From NCBI GenBank assembly GCA_021234155.1, contig JAJEKV010000012.1:9328448-9392447 (forward strand): 64,000 nt of DNA, in the 5' to 3' direction. The DNA is from Isoetes taiwanensis. Its lineage: Eukaryota; Streptophyta; Lycopodiopsida; Isoetales; Isoetaceae. Shown here piece after piece: positions 57,180-64,000 of this stretch (position 1 is its first letter; every line of letters begins with the position of its first letter). The notes beneath the pieces were generated by a model that searched no databases, was not told the origin of the DNA, and was given only the letters and a program-made list of their open reading frames with translations. The translations under genes and the position numbers were made by a program.

Positions 57180-57563
57180 ATGTCTCGCCGTCCTGCTAGA
57201 GTTCTTCAGAGGTCGGAATTGCCTCCTCCTCCAGAGCATCTCGACACCCTCACTTGCCTTATGACTTTCGACGATCTTCATGCATGCATCTTCAAAGGGA
57301 CCACCCTTGATCCCTGGCTGCATGATATAGCTACTGGTCGACCGAAAGACTCCCCCGGCGAGTACCACGTTACTATCCATATTGTTTGGGTTCCGGAGCG
57401 CGACGCTGATGAGATTGATAAAATCACCAATAATTACAATCTATGCGTCATGTATTTCATAAGTTTATATGATATAACTGTATTGTGCATCATTCAGTTG
57501 TTATCTTCTAGTGTCGTATCTGTTCTAGTTTTTCTCATTTTCCATTTGCCTGCAACTCCAAGG
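57180..57563 (+). CDS. Small Cys-motif protein (family member 3), divergent from member 2
   Basis: The ATG at 57180 starts MSRRPARVLQRSELPPPPEH, then LTCLMTFDDLHAC...LDPWLHDIATGRP...YHVTIHIVWVPERDADEIDKIT, the same pattern as the other two members. The TATA box GCTATAAGTATAG is at 57135, 44 bp upstream. The frame continues past the conserved part into hydrophobic sequence and the palindrome array, so the true 3' end is probably near 57440, or after a splice. It is head-to-head with member 2 across 211 bp. Confidence 0.5.
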
Positions 57564-57905
57564 AAATTGGGCGGACGCCCAATTTTCTCGGGAGGTCTCG
57601 ATGGAATTTTGAACAGAGCATTCCTAGGGCAAAGTGGGCGGCCGCCCAATTAAGCTGGGTAGCCTCGAAGGAGCTTCCTAGAGCAAAGTGGGCGGGCGCC
57701 CAATACCTCTGGTGGGCTCCAGGTCACTTTGCTCAGACCATCTCCAGGACAAAGTGGGCGGGCACCCAATTTCGCCTGGTGGCCTCGAGGGAGCTTTGTT
57801 CAGACTATTCCCATAGCAAAGTGGGCGAGTGTCCAATTTCCTCTGGAGGCCTCGAGGGAACTATCTTCAGGGCATTTCCGGGGCAAAGTGGGCGGGCGCC
57901 CAATT
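57564..57905. repeat. Tandem array of a 67-bp unit centred on the GGGCG palindrome
   Basis: Palindromes begin at 57564, 57631, 57684, 57751, 57818 and 57884 (steps 67, 53, 67, 67, 66). The unit reads CAAAGTGGGCGGGC then CCAATTTC.CTGG.GGCCTCGAGGGA and so on. It shows the dispersed palindrome being amplified as part of a minisatellite. Confidence 0.88.
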
Positions 57906-58179
57906 TGTACACAGGATATTACTTTTATAAAATTATACGTTATGCGCTTTTATCAATGTAGACAAAAACCATTTCTATTCATATAGGAATGGAGTACATA
58001 GATGGAGTACATAGATAATAAAATCAACTAAACATCATGCCTCAAAAGAGTTACTTCAACACAAACAGAATAGATAATAGATAATATTATACATGGAGGT
58101 TTCATTCAATGCCCAGTTCTACCGCAATTAGATCCCCCAGATCGAACTCTGTAATGTAACTTCGGCTATACAGATCTAG

Positions 58180-58605
58180 TCAGTCATCCAATTCTTGGAC
58201 CGAATGGGGAGTGCTGAGGATGAGCTTGGTTACCAAAGCCACACGCTCCCTTTTTTCCTTCTTATAAAGCTTCTTAAATAACGACCTGAACCTATTGTGC
58301 AGCCAAACATCCTCCATTTTTAGCAGCCTCTTCAGAGCCTCTGTCCTGTAAATATGGCGTTTCAATGAAATCAGGCAGCCTTCCAGCTCCACCCTACTGA
58401 GGTGATCCTCCTCATTGCCTTCCTTTACCAACCCTTCCCCACGGAGGAGCTTCCTGAGTTGGTGTCTGATTTCTTCTGTTCCATTCTGGTTTATCTCGTT
58501 TTGCACCTCAACCTGAAGCTGATTCGCATGAGCTAAGATTGGCTCGCAGATATGGGACTGCATTTCGCTCATTGTGAATCCATCGCTGCGCCTGGTTTGG
58601 ACCAT
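58180..58605 (-). CDS. Helical charged protein, unrecognised
   Basis: The ATG at 58605 gives MVQTRRSDGFTMSEMQSHI, followed by predicted helices (ILAHANQLQVEVQNEIN, EEIRHQLRKLLRGEG, LEGCLISLKRHIYRTEALKRLLKMEDVWLHNRFRSLFKKLYKKEKRERVALVTKLI) and a stop at 58180, 141 residues. The frame is also open upstream to about 58770, but a GTAAGT-like donor there suggests an upstream exon or leader. Basic helices suggest nucleic-acid binding; this is speculative. It closes the palindrome-rich region. Confidence 0.45.
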   Translation of the reverse strand: MVQTRRSDGFTMSEMQSHICEPILAHANQLQVEVQNEINQNGTEEIRHQLRKLLRGEGLVKEGNEEDHLSRVELEGCLISLKRHIYRTEALKRLLKMEDVWLHNRFRSLFKKLYKKEKRERVALVTKLILSTPHSVQELDD

Positions 58606-59008
58606 TCTGAGTGTCCCGACTATGAATACACTATGCAGATTTGCAAAAGCCGGCTTCAGTAGCAAGAACACATATAATGAAGGCGCTTGGGCGGGACACA
58701 AACTTGGATGGCTCTTCTTTGGCTTAATAGATACAAGGCCTGCCATCTCACTTACCTGCACGATTCCCAAAATTTTGCATCATTCTAACAAATAAAACCC
58801 CTATATTCTAAAAATTCGGGTCCATTTGGGAGTCATATGGACTTAGGAAAAGTCCATAATTAATGAAATTGTGCTTTAAACCTTCAAGCTGGATATTTTC
58901 ATAGAGAATCAAAGCAATTTGTTGCATTTGCAAATGGAAGTTTGCCACGTCGTAAATGGCACCTGCGCAGCCAAAGACCACCCTTGCCTAGATGGGGAGA
59001 TTATGTTC
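58606..59008. other. Intergenic, no gene seen
   Basis: Unremarkable AT-rich sequence between the helical gene and the integrase fragment. Confidence 0.4.
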
Positions 59009-59500
59009 ATTCAATGAAGTTTGTGTATAATAGTACCAAACAAGAGTCATCCAGGATGTCCCTATTTATAAGCAATTATGGTTATCCCTATTTATGAGCA
59101 ATTATGGCTATCAATGCCTCAAACCAGACACTTGGCACAATCCCGTATCAAAAATAGAAGTCTCCCACCAATTTCTCGCGGATATACAAAAGTTAGTAGA
59201 AGAAGTTTGGGGTTATCTCCTAGCAGCTAGGAGTCGACAAAAGAGTCTTACCGATAAGCATGGATCGACAAGGGAATTCCAAATAGGAATTAATGCTTGG
59301 CTAAACATTAAAGTGAAGCAAACCAAACTAAGAATCTGTAGGTCTAAGAAACTTGATCGAAGATGGGTGGGTCCATTTGGGATCAGTAAAAGGAGAGGAA
59401 ATCAATTTTATAGATTGGAATTGCCTAATTGCCTTAAGTTACACAATGTATTCCATGTAAGTCTTTTAAAGAATCTGAAGTCTGGAAGTTGCCCCTGTAT
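59009..59500 (+). pseudogene. Fragment of a chromovirus integrase related to element A
   Basis: The translation SNYGYQCLKPDTWHNPVSKIEVSHQ ... VWGYLLAARSRQKSLTDKH ... WLNIKVKQTKLRI ... RRWVGPFGISKR ... LKLHNVFHVSLLKN (segments) aligns with element A at 9640-10090. Near 59068-59119 a 26-bp segment (CCCTATTTATAAGCAATTAT start) is duplicated in tandem and breaks the frame. No LTR or other pol domain is nearby, so it is an isolated remnant. Confidence 0.85.
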
Positions 59501-59586
59501 CTTCAGCAAATTTGTGGTGTTTAGAATGGTGATCTTGTCCTGTAGGGCCTGGTGATGCTGATGTTCTATTTAACTTTATGCTGTAG

Positions 59587-59751
59587 TTATTTCAACAGTT
59601 GTCGGATCATGGCGATCATCTTCACAACTTCTGTTTGAAATTGTGATATAGTCTTCTTAATATCCTGCTCAAAACATTCATTGTCCTGGAACATGGTGTC
59701 TATTCTGACATTGTGACTAGATGAATTTGGAGGTCGCAATGCCCGACTCAT
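59587..59751 (-). pseudogene. Short retroelement-like ORF, unassigned
   Basis: A minus-strand ATG at 59751 gives MSRALRPPNSSSHNVRIDT and a helical stretch (ECFEQDIKKTISQFQTEVVKMIAMIRQLL), 54 residues. It resembles the start of a gag-type protein in composition only, and lies beside the integrase fragment in opposite orientation. Confidence 0.25.
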
Positions 59752-59759
59752 CTTTTGGC

Positions 59760-60384
59760 CTTTCAAACTGTATCAGTTGAAGGCGATCATCAAGCTATCA
59801 TGCGCGTGTTCCGTGCCGGAAATGCGTTGCATCCAATTGCCTTTTCATCAATGTGGGCGCCGAAGATTGTTTCTGTTTTGCCAGGCCTGCAAGTTTAGTT
59901 GTATTGCTCTCAACATTTGTTTGGATTTGTCTCGAGATCTCTTCAGATGCCCGATCTGGTATTGCTCATGAGTGACTTGCTACTAGATTTGAGTACCGAC
60001 CATAAGCTTGCCTAGCCAAGTGCGTTCACATGGCCTTGCCCTTGTTGTAAGCCTTACCTATTTCGTCTGTCCTATGAATTGGGATGGAGTCCATGACATT
60101 CTTCAATATAAGCTTGATTGCTATGCTGGCCCCTCCGCGCTAGTTGTGGGAGTAGGTGACCTCCCCATATATGTGCATGTCCATGGGATTTGAAGAAAAA
60201 TAATGGGGTCGATATATCCATAACATCAGTCCAGAATGAGAAGAAGGGAAGGGAACTAACTTTTATGGCCTTCAACTTTGGAAATTCTGTAGCCTTGAAG
60301 AATGATAAATGATGCCCGTCGTCAGTAGTTGGCACGGGGGGGAAGAGAGAGAGATTCAACCCCATGGGTGGAAGGTTCCTTTCT
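59760..60384. other. Intergenic, no gene seen
   Basis: Short open frames on both strands have no recognisable motif. Confidence 0.4.
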
Positions 60385-60580
60385 CGTTGCTGTTGCTGTG
60401 GGAATTCTTTTGAGATGAGGTTGAACGAGTTGTGGCAAATTTAATTCTCGTGGGAGGTTCATTTCTTGTTGTTGTGGAAATTCTTTTGACACAAGGTTGA
60501 AACGGGTTGTGACAAATTCAAATTTTTGTTGTTGTCGAAATTCTTTTGAGATGAGGTTGAAATGGATTGTGGCAAACTGT
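60385..60580. repeat. Three-copy minisatellite upstream of the DUF455 gene
   Basis: GTTGTTGTGG.AATTCTTTTGA.A..AGGTTGAA..G.TTGTG.CAAA recurs at about 60385, 60466 and 60526 (steps about 80 and 60). Confidence 0.8.
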
Positions 60581-60957
60581 TATGATATTGGTACAGTAAT
60601 TTTTTTGTCTCCCTTTTATTTTTTGTTTGCAAACAACTTCGTTTACAAGGCATATGAGATTTACTTTGTGCAAAAATTTATGCACGATAAAGCGGCGAGT
60701 TCGTGAAACGAGATAGATAGATAAGTTTTTTATCAAAGAACAGAAGGGGCATGAACGACACCTTTGGTGATGTGGTGAATTCCGAACAAATGGAATTATT
60801 AGCACATTGCAGAAATGGATGGTGTGGTTTCTGCCAACCAATGCACACAAGAAACCATTGGATTGTTTTAAAGTGATGTATGCGCTTAGTTCAGTTAATC
60901 TTTGCGTTTGTGTTGGAGTGTATGAATCATAAGGTAATCCACAACGAAGATAGATAA

Positions 60958-63438
60958 ATGGGCGCCCCTTTAATTCAATTTGGGAATAGCACCAGATTTC
61001 TGGCTAGGGTTGCAATTGCCAGAAGCTGTTGTCAAGCTTCGGCAACACTGCCCAGCAATGGCATGAGCAATGTAGCTATTTCAGAGTGGTCTGGCCTTTC
61101 TGGGTGGCGCATTTCTGTTCCTGATAAGCGGCGAAAATGGGGAACTGAAGGGCCTGAACATACTGAAGCTAGTAATGTTTCCACTGAATGTGAGAAATTG
61201 AAGTCCCTCGCAGAATGGGGTGCTCGTGTTTTAAGCACTGCAGATCCGCTTGAGAAGGCCTCTCTTACACACCATGCTTACTTGCTTTGGCACATGGGAA
61301 AGTTGCCAGTAGGAGTTGCAGAAGCACCCCAGATGCCTGCAAGGCCATCAAAACCTGAACTAGTAAGCTCGTACTATGTCCTTGATATTTAAACAGTAAA
61401 ATTTGGATTCAATCTGTATATATGCATTCAATATGGTCTCAAATGCATGAAATTTGTTTAGTGCAAAGCTTGAGCGTCAATCTTCGATGTCAACCCAGCT
61501 TGTTTCTGTTTAGTAAAAAAAATACCTTGTTTTCTTGCATACGTATATATAAGCGTTTGCGTTCCTGTTGAGAATTTCACAGCTTGAGTTTTTACTGCTG
61601 TACTCTACCTAAGGCTTCTGTGTGTAGGTTCATCCAAGAAAGGTACCCCATGCAAAGGCTTCATTGCTTCCACCTAATGCTCATCTCCTTCACAATCTTG
61701 CACACATTGAGCTCAATGCAATTGACCTCGCATGGGATACTGTAGTGAGATTCTCTGGCTCAGATTATGAGCTTGATGAACAGTTCTTTGTTGATTTTGC
61801 TCATGTTGCAGATGACGAGAGTCGTCATCTCTCATGGTGTTTGCAACGGCTTGCTGAACTCAACTATAGGTGAAGAGGTCGAACTGAGTTACCTTAATTT
61901 TAGTACATTTGCTATACAACTTTGGATTATAAAATTGGTGGTTTATGCATCAGTTATGGAGACATTCCAGCCCATAATCTGCTGTGGAAGGACTGTCAGA
62001 AGACTTCAGACATGGTGGATGGACGCCTAGCAGTCATTCCAATGGTTCAGGTTAGTTGTGCCGTGAGTTACTGTTAGTGGTACTGCATTGATAGAGATCT
62101 TCTTGTATTTCTGAATTTATATATCCATTGTTCTTATCTATAGTACCTCAGGTCTTATTTTGCAAAGATATGTATACGCGTTCATGCTATATTTTGCTTT
62201 TCTATCAAGACATATATAATTGCTGCAGTTGATGGGTTGCAGTGAAGATTATATATATGCATATGCTTGGGATTTAATTATACCCATCTGTTATCTCATA
62301 TTAGCCAAACTATCCTAGGGCTCTTTTGGTGGCTAGTCATTGTTTTTGAAGAAGAAAGAAAGAAAAAATCTCTATGGGAGACCCAGTTTCTACCAGTGTG
62401 GAGGACAGACTTTGGAAACATTCTAATGGAGCTAAAAAAAGTCTTGCTAATGTTCTCCCTTGCATATACTTGTCTAATCAAATTGCCAACCTTTACATAA
62501 AAAGTTTAGGTTCTTTGTTTGTAGGAAGCACGAGGCCTGGATGCTGGTCCAAGATTAGTTGAGAGGCTTATTTGTCTTGATGACACAAGGACAGCGGGGA
62601 TTGTTAAGCAGATATCAGAAGAAGAGATGGCCCATGTTGCGGTTGGGGTTTCTTGGTTTCGGAAGTGCTGTAATCATATGGGTGTTAATCCAGAAGCAAG
62701 GTTTAAAGGTAACAGTGTCTTCTATTTGATCTTGTTTTCATTTATTTCGTGTGGAACATGTATTAACTGTGCTACATATAGAAATGATGGACAGGTATAA
62801 TGTGGAGCTGAAAGGTCCTTTTAACTATCAAGCTCGTGCAGCAGTTGGACTTCCTCAGAACTGGTTAGTTACATGTTCTCTTATGTGCTTTATCCTTATA
62901 CTTGGCATTGGACACGAGATGTATAGCAAATATAAAACTCTGCCATGACTTAAAATGACTGTTACAACATGGCACCATTTATTGTAATCTCAGAAGTTCA
63001 GCTACCTAGGCCAAATTTATCTTCTCTTAGTACTATTTATATCTTTGCTTTTTTACATACAAATACTTATGCGCCGTGGATTCACCAGGTATGATAAATC
63101 TGTACCGAATGTGGACTTGAAGTGCAGTAAGCCCCTTCATGAGGTATCAATGTGATGTTTTTGGGCTGTCCTATTTATGTGATATTTTACCGTTTGTTTT
63201 GTTGATGCCCTGTAGAAGTCTTACAAAAGCAAGAGCTTTTGTAAAGGCGTTTATTTGGAATGTGATAATTCTGTATTCATATTGTCTTTTTTTCTAGTCT
63301 AAGTAAGACGTTTGGGCAAATTTGATGTGATAATACTTGACATGCCTAGTGCACTTTTTCATTTTGCAGGTCTGTGATAGACTTGCAGTAGTTATTTCAA
63401 CTGAAAGCGAGAACTTAAATGGAGACGAGAAAAAATGA
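60958..63438 (+). CDS. DUF455 ferritin-like protein, seven exons
   Basis: Exons 60958-61362, 61628-61869, 61954-62050, 62525-62708, 62782-62863, 63089-63143 and 63370-63438 all have GT-AG borders. They join in phase to 377 residues. The core contains LAHIELNAIDLAWDTVVRF, DFAHVADDESRHLSWCLQRL, YGDIPAHNLLWKDC, LDAGPRLVERL and EEEMAHVAVGVSWF. The Glu/His pairs (E-x-x-A, DESRH, EEEMAH) are those of a ferritin-like di-iron helical bundle, the DUF455 family known from bacteria and eukaryotes. The N-terminus (MGAPLIQFGNSTRFLARVAIARSCC) is rich in Arg, Ser and Ala and low in acid, so plastid or mitochondrial import is likely. The biochemical role of the family is not established. The gene looks intact and is the best host gene in the window. 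Confidence 0.92.
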
Positions 63439-63921
63439 AGATGTTTTAGTGGGAAAGTCTGGTGAGTCCCAGTTCTGGACATAGATTACAAACATGTGAC
63501 ATGGCGATCCACATTATATAGGAATGTTCTGGCACTTTAGTGTCTGGGATATATTCAAAGAAAAGAAAATGTAGGTGTTTTGGATTGTCCTATGGCACGA
63601 CTCCTTTCTGAGTGTAGTTTTGGAACACTTTAATTGGGAAAATTATAAAGTCAACAAACATTTAATGTTGGTGCTCTTGGATGGCAGCATTCTGATGGAT
63701 GAATATGCCCTTATGCATTCTTGGCAAGGCAACGTCAGCATTTGACGCTTATGTGTCCTCTACCTTTTAGGAAATTATAACCTTTAATCACTAAGGCATG
63801 CATATCCCTCTCCTCAGATACAAGGTAGAAATACAGTAGGAAGATAAGGTTTGCAAATGTGTTCTATTTTGGTTGAAGGGAAAAAAGTTTTAATAGAAAA
63901 AGGTAAGATTATTTGCACGGA
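63439..63921 (+). other. 3' flank of the DUF455 gene
   Basis: No gene is seen. It contains ordinary AT-rich 3' UTR-like sequence up to the dispersed repeat. Confidence 0.4.
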
Positions 63922-64000
63922 CCATTGAAAAATCCAAAAAAAAAAAGAAGAAGATTGTTTGCAAAAAAAAAATCCAAAAAAAGAAAGATTGTTTACATGT
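63922..64000. repeat. Start of an inverted copy of the 21.4-kb/25.5-kb insertion
   Basis: CCATTGAAAAATCCAAAAA and the two A-rich/GATTGTTT repeats match the reverse complement of 23796 down to about 23718 and 27634 down to about 27558. Homology starts exactly at CCATTG in all three, which marks an element terminus. The rest lies beyond the window. Confidence 0.85.

Noticed and set aside
48477-57905. CRISPR-like array from regularly repeated palindromes
   Set aside because: Plant nuclear context, irregular spacing, no conserved-length spacers and no cas genes.

Overview
The window is nuclear DNA from a land plant. The evidence is Ty3/gypsy elements primed by initiator Met-tRNA, an AP2/ERF transcription factor, a PLS-type PPR pseudogene, short GT-AG introns and TATA boxes with CT-rich leaders. 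The lineage cannot be fixed from the sequence; a large, repeat-rich genome such as that of a free-sporing plant would fit, but this is inference. Only two ordinary host genes are clear: an AP2/ERF gene (39.7-40.7 kb) and a seven-exon DUF455 ferritin-like gene (61.0-63.4 kb).

Layout. 1-12.9 kb is a nearly complete chromovirus (Ty3/gypsy with a chromodomain integrase; element A), inserted into the pol gene of a second gypsy element (element B, 12.9-20.5 kb). Element B has a large coiled-coil ORF downstream of pol and a small antisense gene between them. 20.6-34.0 kb is a higher-order tandem array with a 1.38-kb unit built from about 45-bp subrepeats; two units carry the same 2.1-2.4-kb insertion. 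35.8-38.0 kb is a hAT-like inverted-repeat element packed with perfect short palindromes. 41.7-42.5 kb is a PPR pseudogene. 42.6-58.6 kb is a dense accessory region: a DUF7869 (DDE-like) gene, an acidic protein, a SWIM-zinc-finger protein, a gene starting with the histone H3 tail, a ParB-like/methyltransferase-like gene, two small related Cys-motif genes and a helical protein. About 28 copies of one 22-bp palindrome (GGGCG/CGCCC core) lie in its introns and spacers. 59 kb holds a fragment of a chromovirus related to element A, and the window ends inside another copy of the 21-28 kb insertion, inverted.

Most notable signal: two otherwise unrelated accessory ORFs begin with the histone H3 N-terminus. 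In element A the 5' accessory ORF (1894-2992) has the H3 tail ([12 protein letters not shown]), about 270 residues of charged low-complexity sequence, then a whole H3 histone fold ([22 protein letters not shown]). The element's integrase ends in a chromodomain, a fold that in other proteins reads methylated H3 tails. At 50670 a second ORF begins MARTKQTARVCG with no histone fold, upstream of the ParB/methyltransferase-like exons. H3 tail mimicry or histone capture by mobile-element genes is the best candidate here for an undescribed system.
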